64,000 nt of DNA from Actinoplanes sp040639655. GTDB taxonomy: Bacteria > Actinomycetota > Actinomycetes > Mycobacteriales > Micromonosporaceae. The stretch's first letter is position 1. Each line of letters opens with the position of its first letter. Positions 47,529 through 55,274 of the stretch are shown here, in pieces. Both the position numbers and the translations under genes were made by a program. The notes under the pieces are model-generated. The model was given only the letters and a program-made list of their open reading frames with translations. It ran no database searches and was not told the origin of the DNA. The stretch is from NCBI RefSeq assembly GCF_040639655.1, contig NZ_JBFAAI010000010.1, forward strand, positions 62,001 through 126,000. The letters run 5' to 3'.

Positions 47529-47656
47529 ACCCTCATCCTTCCCAGCTTTGGCTCCGGTTCACCCTCGAATCAATGAGACCGCCGGTTCGTCCGCATGGGG
47601 GAGAAGGGGCGGTCCGGCGGGTGAACGCCGACGGGCCCTTGCGCCGGTGGAGGGGT

Positions 47657-47693
47657 GGGGCGAGGCATCCCCCCGTGTGCGATGCCTCGCCCC
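47657..47693. terminator. Perfect 13-bp hairpin
   Basis: GGGGCGAGGCATC / GATGCCTCGCCCC with an 11-base loop, 129 bases upstream of the reductase start and about 360 bases upstream of the response regulator. As no gene on either strand ends here, it may end an unannotated transcript or be a structured RNA element. I label it terminator-like. Confidence 0.5.
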
Positions 47694-47799
47694 GCTCGTG
47701 AGGGCGGCCACGCGGGCACCGTCCAGTCCGTAGGGCGCACACGCTCGCGGTCCGGTGGCGGTGGCCCGGTCGCCCCGGCTGTCGCCTTTATAGCACGAA

Positions 47800-47814
47800 G
47801 GGAAAGCGCTTCCC
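47800..47814. promoter_or_regulatory. LacI-type operator candidate (orphan)
   Basis: GGGAAAGCGCTTCCC is a near palindrome with the AAGCGCTT core typical of LacI-family sites; one extra A breaks perfect symmetry. It lies 241 bases upstream of the response regulator start, next to a possible -10 region. Confidence 0.4.
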
Positions 47815-48054
47815 GACCAATTGCGGGAGCGGCCCCAGTGGTTGACGGCCGCTGGTCATGGCCAGAACGATGCCGATGTCACACGCTCGGATCTACACGG
47901 ACAGGTCACCCGGTCGAGGGCCCGAAAACCGCAGATCCCCCGGCTGGCCCGGACCGTTGTCTGAGGCCGGTTGAGGCAGCGGTGGTGTCCAGCTGGGGGT
48001 AGGCCTTACCTTCCTCGAACAATCGGGGCAGCCGGTCGGCGGCATGATGGAGCG

Positions 48055-48741
48055 GTGACGGACGCGGGAAAGGGACTCGTCCTGGTGGTCGAGGACGAGC
48101 GGCCGATCGCTGACCTGGTCCGGCTCTACCTGAGCCGCGAGGGCTTCGGGGTGCAGGTCGAGCACGACGGAACGGCCGGCCTGGACGCGGCCCGCCGGCT
48201 GCGTCCGGTCGCGTGCATCCTGGACATCGCCGTGCCGGGGATGGACGGTACCGACATCTGCCGCCGGCTGCGTGCCGACGGGGACTGGACTCCGGTGATC
48301 TTCCTGACCGCGCGGGACGACGAGATCGACCGGATCGTCGGGCTCGAGCTGGGCGGCGACGACTACGTGACCAAACCGTTCAGCCCGCGTGAGCTGGTGA
48401 CGCGGGTCAAGGCGCTGCTGCGCCGCTCGGCCGTCGTCGCCGAGACCGATCGGGTACGCGTCCTCGGCCCCCTGGTCCTCGATCCGGGCCGGCGGTCCGT
48501 CACTGTGGCCGGTCACCCGCTGACCTTGACGGCGACCGAGTTCGATCTGCTCGCGCACCTGCTGGGCCGTCCGGGACGAGTGTTCACCAGGGAGGAGTTG
48601 CTGGCCGCGGTCTGGGGCTACGCCTCGCACGCCGGTACTCGTACCGTCGACGTGCACGTGGCGCAGGTGCGCGCCAAGCTCGGTCCGGCCGCCGGCCTCG
48701 TCCGCACCGTGCGCGGGGTCGGGTACACGGCGGATGCGTGA
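48055..48741 (+). CDS. OmpR/PhoB-type response regulator
   Basis: Protein of 228 residues. Receiver domain with acidic pocket VVEDE, phosphorylated Asp57 in CILDIAVPGMDG, Thr in FLTARDDEID and Lys in DDYVTKPFSPREL. The C-terminal winged helix is complete (LTATEFDLLAHLLGRPGRVF, VDVHVAQVRAKLG, RTVRGVGYTA). It starts at GTG 48055 with GGAG close upstream. Its stop overlaps the start of the kinase gene by eight bases. With the following kinase and lipoprotein gene it forms an envelope-sensing operon. Confidence 0.95.
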   Translation: MTDAGKGLVLVVEDERPIADLVRLYLSREGFGVQVEHDGTAGLDAARRLRPVACILDIAVPGMDGTDICRRLRADGDWTPVIFLTARDDEIDRIVGLELGGDDYVTKPFSPRELVTRVKALLRRSAVVAETDRVRVLGPLVLDPGRRSVTVAGHPLTLTATEFDLLAHLLGRPGRVFTREELLAAVWGYASHAGTRTVDVHVAQVRAKLGPAAGLVRTVRGVGYTADA

Positions 48742-50089
48742 CTTCTTACGTACGCTGACCGGCCGCGCCGTCCTGGTGACGGTGGCCACCGCGGTGGTCG
48801 CCGTGATCGTCACCGCCATGGTGGCCGTACCGATCGCGGTCACCTCGGTGAACACGCAGATCCGCGCCGAGCTGATGGACAAGACGGTCCTCGCGGTGGA
48901 GCTGCTCACCGATGAGCGTCCGGCGGCCCGCAGGCGGATCGCTGAGCGCCTGCGCGCCGAGGACGTCGAGATCTACGTGATCAGGAACGGTCGCGTCGAC
49001 CGGGAGGGCCTGCCGCCGCGGGTGGTTCGCCGGGTCACGGCCGGCGAGACCGTCGACATCCGGGCCCAGGTCGATGGCCGGCCGTCGTTCATCGCCGGGC
49101 GTCCGCTGCCGGGTGCGTCGAGCGGTGTCGTGCTCACCCGCCGGATGGCGTCCGGGATCGCGTGGCGGGTCCTGCGCGGTGTCTGGGTGGCGCTGCTCGC
49201 CGGCCTGCTCGGCGGTGTGCTGGCCGGCGCGTTGCTGGCCCGGTTTGTGGCCAGGCCCATCCGGCTGGCAGCGTCGGCCGCGGGCCGTCTGTCCGCGGGG
49301 GACCGTTCGGTACGGATCGCCCGCCGCGGCCCGGCCGAAGCGGTGCGTCTCGCCGACGCGTTCAACCAGCTCGCGTCAGCCCTGCAGACCAGCGAGGGCC
49401 GGGAGCGCGACTTCCTGCTGTCGGTGTCGCACGAACTCCGCACACCGCTGGCCACGATCCGCGGATACGCCGAGGCCCTCGCCGACGGCGTGATCAGCGG
49501 CGACGACACGGGCCCGGCCGCCTCGACGATGCTGGCCGAGGCACAGCGCCTGGACCGGCTGATCTCCGATCTTCTGGTGCTGGCCCGGCTGGAGGCCGCG
49601 GATCTGCCTCTCGACGTCACCGGGGTCGACCTGGCGGAGCTGGTCCGGGAGACGGGGCAGGCGTGGGTGACGCGCTGCGCCGGCAACGGGCCGGACCTCA
49701 CCGTGCGGGCGCCGGCCGGGCCGGTTGCCGTCGACACCGATCCAGGGCGGATCCGTCAGGTACTCGACGGCCTCCTCGAGAACGCGCTGCGGGTGGTCCC
49801 GGCCGGCGCGCCGCTGGTCCTCGAAGTCCGGTCCGGCGAACATGCCGGGATCATCGAGGTACGCGACGGCGGTCCCGGCTTCACCGACGACGATCTGGCG
49901 GTCGCCTTCGACCGGGGCGAGCTGAACAGGCGGTACCGCGGGGTGCGCAAGGTGGGCAGCGGACTCGGCCTGGCCCTGGCCGCCCGCCTGGTGACGCGGC
50001 TCGGCGGGCGGATCTCGGCCGGTCACGCCCCCGAGGGCGGGGCGATGTTCACCGTCGAACTCCCTTACGGAACTCGAACACTTCGCTGA
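48734..50089 (+). CDS. Sensor histidine kinase
   Basis: Protein of 451 residues: membrane segment 1 (VTVATAVVAVIVTAMVAVPI), an external sensor loop of about 100 residues, segment 2 (VWVALLAGLLGGVLAGALLA), HAMP domain, dimerisation helix with His233 in LSVSHELRTPLATIRGYAE, and an ATPase domain with N box (LLENALRVVP), DGGPGF and GSGLGLALAARL. It would phosphorylate the response regulator encoded in overlap upstream. The external loop shows no familiar domain, so the signal is unknown. The downstream lipoprotein gene may be its target or accessory. Confidence 0.95.
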   Translation: MRDFLRTLTGRAVLVTVATAVVAVIVTAMVAVPIAVTSVNTQIRAELMDKTVLAVELLTDERPAARRRIAERLRAEDVEIYVIRNGRVDREGLPPRVVRRVTAGETVDIRAQVDGRPSFIAGRPLPGASSGVVLTRRMASGIAWRVLRGVWVALLAGLLGGVLAGALLARFVARPIRLAASAAGRLSAGDRSVRIARRGPAEAVRLADAFNQLASALQTSEGRERDFLLSVSHELRTPLATIRGYAEALADGVISGDDTGPAASTMLAEAQRLDRLISDLLVLARLEAADLPLDVTGVDLAELVRETGQAWVTRCAGNGPDLTVRAPAGPVAVDTDPGRIRQVLDGLLENALRVVPAGAPLVLEVRSGEHAGIIEVRDGGPGFTDDDLAVAFDRGELNRRYRGVRKVGSGLGLALAARLVTRLGGRISAGHAPEGGAMFTVELPYGTRTLR

Positions 50090-50124
50090 TCGGGCCCGAT
50101 CGGTACGGCCGCAGAATCGCTCGC

Positions 50125-50589
50125 ATGACTCGTACAGCGAAGATCGCCGGTTTTGCCGTTGCCCTCGCTCTGACCGGATGTGGGGCGCCGGCCGCCGATG
50201 CCGCCGGTGCAACCGCCGAGATGGTGGCGTTGCAGGAGGTCGGGTACACCGCGGACGCGGCGGGGGACACCCGGGCCGAGCGGCCGCGCGCGGTGCGCAA
50301 ACTGTTGCGGAAGAACACGTTGCACGGCGAGGTGGTGGTGCGCAGCCGCAAGGGCGAGGATCGCACGATCGTGGTGCAGCGTGGCGAGGTGACCGCCGCC
50401 GACGACAAGGGTTTCACCGTCAAGTCGGCCGACGGTTACGAGCTGACCTGGGCCTTCGGGGAGAAGGCACGCGTCGTCGAGAAGCGGGAGAAGGCCGAGC
50501 GCAGCGCGGTGCGGCCCGGTGTGAAGGTCGGGGCCGGCGGGATCCGTGAGGGCTCTGCCACCACGGCCCGCCTGATCATCATCGGTTGA
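50125..50589 (+). CDS. Lipoprotein downstream of the two-component genes
   Basis: Protein of 154 residues with a lipobox signal peptide (KIAGFAVALALTGCGAPAAD, Cys19). The mature part has a helical basic segment (AVRKLLRKNTLHGEVVVRSR) and a small beta domain (TIVVQRGEVTAADDKGFTV, YELTWAFGEKARVVEKREKA) like the OB-like repeats of DUF5666-type proteins. It follows the kinase by 35 bases and is probably in the same operon, which suggests an envelope protein made under that system's control or sensed by it. Confidence 0.8.
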   Translation: MTRTAKIAGFAVALALTGCGAPAADAAGATAEMVALQEVGYTADAAGDTRAERPRAVRKLLRKNTLHGEVVVRSRKGEDRTIVVQRGEVTAADDKGFTVKSADGYELTWAFGEKARVVEKREKAERSAVRPGVKVGAGGIREGSATTARLIIIG

Positions 50590-50595
50590 CAGCCG

Positions 50596-51366
50596 TCACT
50601 GCAGGAAGCCGCCGAACGGTGACAGCAGCAGCTTGCCGAGGCCGGTGGCGGTGTTGTCGAGGCGACGGCGTTCCTTGTCGAGTGCGCCCAGGTCGTGCCG
50701 GATCGCCCAGATCTTCTGAGCGTTTCGCCATGCGACATTGCGGGTGTACTCCACCATCTCGCCCTGCCACCAGTCGTCCAGGTCGCCGTTCATCGTGTCG
50801 ATGAGCAGCTGCCAGCGGTCCAGATAGCCGCGGCGAAGACCGGGGATCTCCTCGGCGAAGATGTCGTTGACCTGCAGATAGTCCTGATGCTGGTCGCTGC
50901 CGTCGACCGGGTCGCTGCCCAGGTGGTCGAACGTGGTGACCAGCGCGAACGGCAGGTCGAAGTTGATGTGCGCGTTGACTCCGGCGATGGCCGACGGAAG
51001 CGCGCGTGCGTCCGGGCCGGGGACCCGGCAGAACAGACCGGCCCACACGCCCGGGCACGCCGGGCTGCCCTCGGTCCAATATCGCAGCGCGTCGAAGTAA
51101 CGGGCGGCGAATTCGACATCGAGCCGGGCGAGGAACGCGGGGTCCTTGAACTTGCCGGCGTAGAGACGCTCGAGCACGTTCTCGGTGATCGTGTGGTAGA
51201 GCTTGTTGAAGTCGGCGAGCGGGTTGCTGTCGAGCAACGGCGGCACGCGGCACAGGACGACCTGCACTTCAGCGAGTAGCTCGACCACTCCGGGTACATC
51301 GTCGGGGTGCCGTTGCAGGAGATCGGACATCTCCCGCTGAACGGGGCCCCAGATGGGCTGGGTCAT
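50596..51366 (-). CDS. DUF5995 family protein
   Basis: Protein of 256 residues, predicted mostly helical and cytoplasmic. Stretches such as FNKLYHTITENVLERLYAGK, FLARLDVEFAARYFDALRYW and INFDLPFALVTTFDHLGSDP fit the DUF5995 family, whose members have several conserved His and Asp residues (HINFDL, HQDYLQVND) that could form a metal site. No activity is known. GGAGG precedes the ATG by five bases. It converges on the lipoprotein gene with only six bases between stops. Confidence 0.8.
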   Translation of the reverse strand: MTQPIWGPVQREMSDLLQRHPDDVPGVVELLAEVQVVLCRVPPLLDSNPLADFNKLYHTITENVLERLYAGKFKDPAFLARLDVEFAARYFDALRYWTEGSPACPGVWAGLFCRVPGPDARALPSAIAGVNAHINFDLPFALVTTFDHLGSDPVDGSDQHQDYLQVNDIFAEEIPGLRRGYLDRWQLLIDTMNGDLDDWWQGEMVEYTRNVAWRNAQKIWAIRHDLGALDKERRRLDNTATGLGKLLLSPFGGFLQ

Positions 51367-51542
51367 GGGTTCCTCCGTGGGTGATGCAACACAACGGAGG
51401 GCCCCCAGCACCGCCCGGCGACACTTCCGCCGCCGGGCGGTGCTCCCCCGTGGCACCTACCCTTCCACCGGGGGTCCGTCATCGGATCGGTAGAACTACT
51501 TATTCCGTGTACGTATGTCACGGCGAGATAACGATCGCCTGG

Positions 51543-54353
51543 TCAAGCCGCAGTCAGGAAGACACGACTGGCCTGTACGCGAGTGCGTACCTGCAATTTG
51601 TCGAAGATGTGCCCGAGGTGCACGCCGACGGTGCGCTCACTGATGAACAGCAGCTCACCGATCTCGCGGTTGGTCAGGCCCTCGGCCACCGCGGCCAGGA
51701 CCTCCCGCTCCCGCCCGGTCAGCGTGGACAGCTCGTCGGCGGCCCGTTCCGGACCGGCCGGTGTCAGCGCCTGCACGTCCTCGCCGAGGGTGACCTTGAA
51801 CCGCTGGGCCACCCCGATGATCTCGTTGGCGAACGGGCGGGCACCCATCGCCGTGGCCGCCGCGTACGCCTGCCGGAGCCCGGTGATCGCCGCCGGCCGC
51901 CGGATCCGGCGCTGCAGCGACACCTCGGCATGCCGCAGCCGGGAGTAGGCCGCCGGGTACGGCTGCTGACGCCGGTCCCAGGTGGCGGCCGCCCGCGCCC
52001 ACGGTTCCGGATCCTGCCGGTCCTCGACCCGGCTCAGCTCCGCGGTGCACAGGTCGAGGTATCCGTCGACCACCGCACGGACCGCGGGCGGCGCGTCGCC
52101 CACGCCCTTGACCAGGCGTTCCATCACCGTCCGCAGGCGGCGGAGCGCACCGTGATCGTTCGGCTGGCCGGCCACGTACGCCTCGGCCTCGGCCCGCAAG
52201 CCGTGCCAGGCCAGCACCCCCATCAGCACCAGATCATCGGACCGGGTCTCGGTGAGGCCACGCTGCACCGCCGCGCGGGCCTCGGCGTGCTCGCCCTGCC
52301 ACATGGCCAGGCCCGCCCGGAGCGTCAGCATCGGCAGCACGTGCCGGGCCCCGCCGCCGGCCAGCAGTGTCGCCACCGCGTCCAGGTCGCGGCGGGCATT
52401 GTCGACCTCGCCGAACCCGACCCACAGCTGCGAGCGGGCGAGCAGCAGCTCGACCGCGTCGGCACCGGACGGGTGGTTACGCATCGCGGTCTCCAGCACC
52501 GCGTACGCCTCGGCCCACTGACCGTTGCGGAACAGTCCCTTCGCGGCGATCGCCAGCAGCCGGGTCTGGTAGGTGCGGCCCACCCCGCGGGCGGCCAGCA
52601 GGTCGGCACCGCGGCGCGCCACCAGCACGCCCTCCTCGATGCTGTTGAGCGGGCCGGCCAGCAGTTCCGCCAGGTGCAGGTAGGCCACACCCAGGTCGTC
52701 CGGGTGGCCGGAGCGTTCGGCGATCTCCACGGCCTGCCGGATGACGGCCAGGCCGGCGTCCGGGTCCTCGCGGAACGCCGCGCTGAAGCCCAGCGCGGCA
52801 CTCGCCCGCACCAGGTCGGTGGTGGCACCGTTCACCGCGGCCAGCTCGAGAGCCTCGCGGGCGTGCTGGTTGGCGTCGGCGTACCGGCCCAGATGCAGGA
52901 GAAGCTCGGCCAGGTACGCCGCGGCCGACGCCCGCCGGCGCGGAGTGCAGTCCGGCGCCTCCAGAGCACGCTGGTACTCCACCTCGGCGGTCGCCGACCG
53001 GCCGGCCGCGGCCAGGTAGCGGGCCCGGCGCAGATGCAGATCGGACTGACCGGGCGCGTCCGGACGACCGGCCAGCTCCTCGAGCCGGGCCAGCGCCAGC
53101 AGGTGCTCACCGCACTGGTGGGCCGACTCGGCGGCGTGCCCGAGCAACTCGGTGCGGCGGCGATCGGTGTCGGTCGACAGCTGCAGCGCGATGGTCCAGT
53201 AACGGTGGGCCTCGGCGAAGCCGTACATCCGCTCGGCGGCGCGGGCGGCGGCCACCACCGGCGGCAGCGCCCGGTCCGGCTCACCGGCCTGCTGCCAGTG
53301 GAAGGCCAGCCGCGCGTTGTCCGGCTCGCCGTCCAGCGACTCCAGGGTCTCCGCGTAACGGCGGTGCAGGGACGCCGCCTCGGCCGGCAGCACCTCCTGC
53401 TCCAGCACCTCGGCGACCAGGCGGTGACGCAGCTTGTAACCGTCCCGGTCGCTGGCCACGAAGCGGTGCGTGACGGCCGCCCGGACCGCCTCGATCAGCT
53501 GATCCTCCGGCAGCGGGACCACCCCGGCCAGCACGGCGTGCTCGATCGGCTCGACACCGGCGGCGATGGCGTGCACCACGGTGTGCGCGTTCGGCGGCAG
53601 CTCGTCCACCCGGGACAGGAAGATCTCGCGCAACGTGTCGGAGAGCTCGACCCGGCCGTCGCGCAGGTCACGGGAGAGCTCCTCGGCGACGAACGGATTG
53701 CCGCCGCTGCGCTTGTAGACCCGGTCGGCGTCCTCCAGGGCCACCGTGCCGCCGACGATCGCGGTCACCAGTTCCCGGGTCTGTTCCTGGTCGAGAGGTG
53801 CCAGGTCGACCACCCGTACCGACCGCAGGCGGCGCAGCTCGGCCAGCACCCGGCGCAGCGGGTGGGTGCCGTGCAGCGCCTCGGCCCGGATCGCGGCGAG
53901 CACCGACACCCGGACGTCGCCCAGGCCGGCAAGCAGATAGAGCAGCAGCTGCCGGGTGCTGCGGTCGGCCCATTGCAGATCGTCGAGCACCAGCAGGAGC
54001 TGCTGGTCGCCGGCGATCGTCCGCAGGTCGCGGGAGACCCGTTCGAGCAGCGCACCCGCGTCGTCGGCGGTGCCGGCCGGTCCGGAACCGTCGTGCCGGC
54101 GCAGCGCCTGCAGCACCGGGTGCAGCGGTGAGGCGTCGCCGATGTCCAGGCACGTGCCGAACAGTACGGAGAAGCCCGTCCCGCGCAAGGCGTCGGCGGC
54201 CTCCCGCAACAGCCGGCTCTTGCCGACGCCGCTCTCCCCGGTCACGAACACCGCAGCCGTTCCGCCGGGGCCGACGTTGCGCAGGTTTGACTGGATGTCG
54301 GCCAGCGTGCCGGTGCGCCCGACAAGCGGCCCGTCGTCCCCCTGTCTGGCCAT
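51543..54353 (-). CDS. Large LuxR-family ATP-binding regulator (LAL-type)
   Basis: Protein of 936 residues. An AAA/STAND domain opens the protein: LVGRTGTLADIQSNL, Walker A FVTGESGVGKSRLLREA (GESGVGKS at 39-46) and Walker B LLLVLDDLQWAD. The central 500 residues are TPR-like helical repeats (LALARLEELAGR, ARYLAAAGRSATAEVEYQRA). The C-terminus has the LuxR helix-turn-helix LTGREREVLAAVAEGLTNRE followed by IGELLFISERTVGVHLGHIF. I chose the ATG at 54353 (MARQGDDGPLVGR). Such proteins activate secondary-metabolite or sugar genes when bound to ATP and a ligand. It is divergent from the cyclase-like gene; in many relatives a cyclase domain is fused to the same ATPase-TPR unit. Confidence 0.92.
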   Translation of the reverse strand: MARQGDDGPLVGRTGTLADIQSNLRNVGPGGTAAVFVTGESGVGKSRLLREAADALRGTGFSVLFGTCLDIGDASPLHPVLQALRRHDGSGPAGTADDAGALLERVSRDLRTIAGDQQLLLVLDDLQWADRSTRQLLLYLLAGLGDVRVSVLAAIRAEALHGTHPLRRVLAELRRLRSVRVVDLAPLDQEQTRELVTAIVGGTVALEDADRVYKRSGGNPFVAEELSRDLRDGRVELSDTLREIFLSRVDELPPNAHTVVHAIAAGVEPIEHAVLAGVVPLPEDQLIEAVRAAVTHRFVASDRDGYKLRHRLVAEVLEQEVLPAEAASLHRRYAETLESLDGEPDNARLAFHWQQAGEPDRALPPVVAAARAAERMYGFAEAHRYWTIALQLSTDTDRRRTELLGHAAESAHQCGEHLLALARLEELAGRPDAPGQSDLHLRRARYLAAAGRSATAEVEYQRALEAPDCTPRRRASAAAYLAELLLHLGRYADANQHAREALELAAVNGATTDLVRASAALGFSAAFREDPDAGLAVIRQAVEIAERSGHPDDLGVAYLHLAELLAGPLNSIEEGVLVARRGADLLAARGVGRTYQTRLLAIAAKGLFRNGQWAEAYAVLETAMRNHPSGADAVELLLARSQLWVGFGEVDNARRDLDAVATLLAGGGARHVLPMLTLRAGLAMWQGEHAEARAAVQRGLTETRSDDLVLMGVLAWHGLRAEAEAYVAGQPNDHGALRRLRTVMERLVKGVGDAPPAVRAVVDGYLDLCTAELSRVEDRQDPEPWARAAATWDRRQQPYPAAYSRLRHAEVSLQRRIRRPAAITGLRQAYAAATAMGARPFANEIIGVAQRFKVTLGEDVQALTPAGPERAADELSTLTGREREVLAAVAEGLTNREIGELLFISERTVGVHLGHIFDKLQVRTRVQASRVFLTAA

Positions 54354-54528
54354 GCCCGGCAGCCTAATCCGTATCCGCCTATCACTATGTCGTCGGTTCG
54401 GACTGTTCTGCGTCACAAAAACGACGGAATTCGATGCGCTCAGAGATACGTAGTTCTGCGGATCCGCGTCTTGGCCGGGGCTGGCACCGTACTCCCGGTC
54501 AACGCAGTGATCCTGGGGGAGCGAAGAC

Positions 54529-55137
54529 ATGACCACCATCACCAGCGCCGTTATGGAGCGGCGGCAGATCGTGACCGTGCTGTTCATCGACATAGTCGGC
54601 TTCACCTCACTGGTGGACCGGCTGGACTGCGCGGAGGTTCGGGCGCTGCAGCGCGACTACTTCTCGGCTGTCTCCACCGTGGTCCGCAGATGCGGCGGGA
54701 TCGTCGAGAAGTACGTGGGCGACGCGGTGATGGCGGTGTTCGGTGCCGCGGAGAACGGGTTCGGCCCGGAGGCGGCCGCCTCCGCGGTACAGGCGGGCCT
54801 GTCGGTCCAGGAGGCGTTGAGGGGGCGACTCCTGGCCGGCAGGTTCCCCGTCCGGACCCGCGTGGGGCTGGCCACCGGCGAGGTGATCGTCGACCCGATG
54901 GCCGCGTTCGACGGCGGTTACGCGATGATCAGCGGCAGCGTGGTGAGCACGGCCGCCCGGCTGCAGGCGTACGCGCCGCACGACACCGTGGTGGTCTGTT
55001 CAGCGACCCGGGACGTGACCGACACGCTCATCGCCTACCAGGAGTTGCCGCCGGTGTCGGTTCCGGGCAAGTCGTACCCGCTGGACCTGTTCCGGGCCCT
55101 GCAACCGCAGACCGTGCCGTTGGCTAGTGTGGCGTAG
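54529..55137 (+). CDS. Class III nucleotide-cyclase-like protein with altered active site
   Basis: Protein of 202 residues made of a single cyclase homology domain. The first metal Asp is in VLFIDIVGFTSLVD and the second in EKYVGDAVMAVFG, with its Lys. The transition-state motif, usually G-D-x-V-N-x-A-A-R-L, reads ISGSVVSTAARLQ, so the catalytic Asn is Ser and the preceding Asp is Ser; the Arg is kept. It may be a weak cyclase, act on another nucleotide, or serve as an effector domain. GGGGAG precedes the ATG. The divergent neighbour is a LuxR/AAA regulator. Confidence 0.88.
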   Translation: MTTITSAVMERRQIVTVLFIDIVGFTSLVDRLDCAEVRALQRDYFSAVSTVVRRCGGIVEKYVGDAVMAVFGAAENGFGPEAAASAVQAGLSVQEALRGRLLAGRFPVRTRVGLATGEVIVDPMAAFDGGYAMISGSVVSTAARLQAYAPHDTVVVCSATRDVTDTLIAYQELPPVSVPGKSYPLDLFRALQPQTVPLASVA

Positions 55138-55188
55138 CGCACTTCTTGGGGTGGATCATCCCTATTTTAGCCACGGACTGGTCTAGAC

Positions 55189-55206
55189 CTGCCTCGCCTG
55201 AGGCAG
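55189..55206. terminator. Short hairpin between cyclase and topoisomerase genes
   Basis: CTGCCTC / GAGGCAG, a 7-bp stem with a four-base loop, preceded by the palindrome GGTCTAGACC (55180-55189). It could end the cyclase transcript or lie in the leader of the topoisomerase operon. Confidence 0.4.
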
Positions 55207-55274
55207 AAGTGTCGTAGGCGCCGGGTAGGCTCGCGCCGTCCTAGACCACCATGCCCGACCGGGAGTGCCGCCTC

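Larger units (their letters stand above)
47529..48054. other. Intergenic region with a hairpin and an orphan LacI-like site
   Basis: A 526-base gap upstream of the two-component operon. It holds a perfect 13-bp hairpin (47657-47693) and a LacI-type sequence GGGAAAGCGCTTCCC (47800-47814). TATAGCAC at 47790 is AT-rich and may be a -10 region. No open frame here looks coding. Confidence 0.55.

Noticed and set aside
51381..54131. Very long plus-strand open frame opposite the LuxR/AAA gene
   Set aside because: It is antisense to a gene with clear Walker and LuxR motifs and reads as Gly/Arg/Gln-rich sequence without domains; a by-product of high GC.
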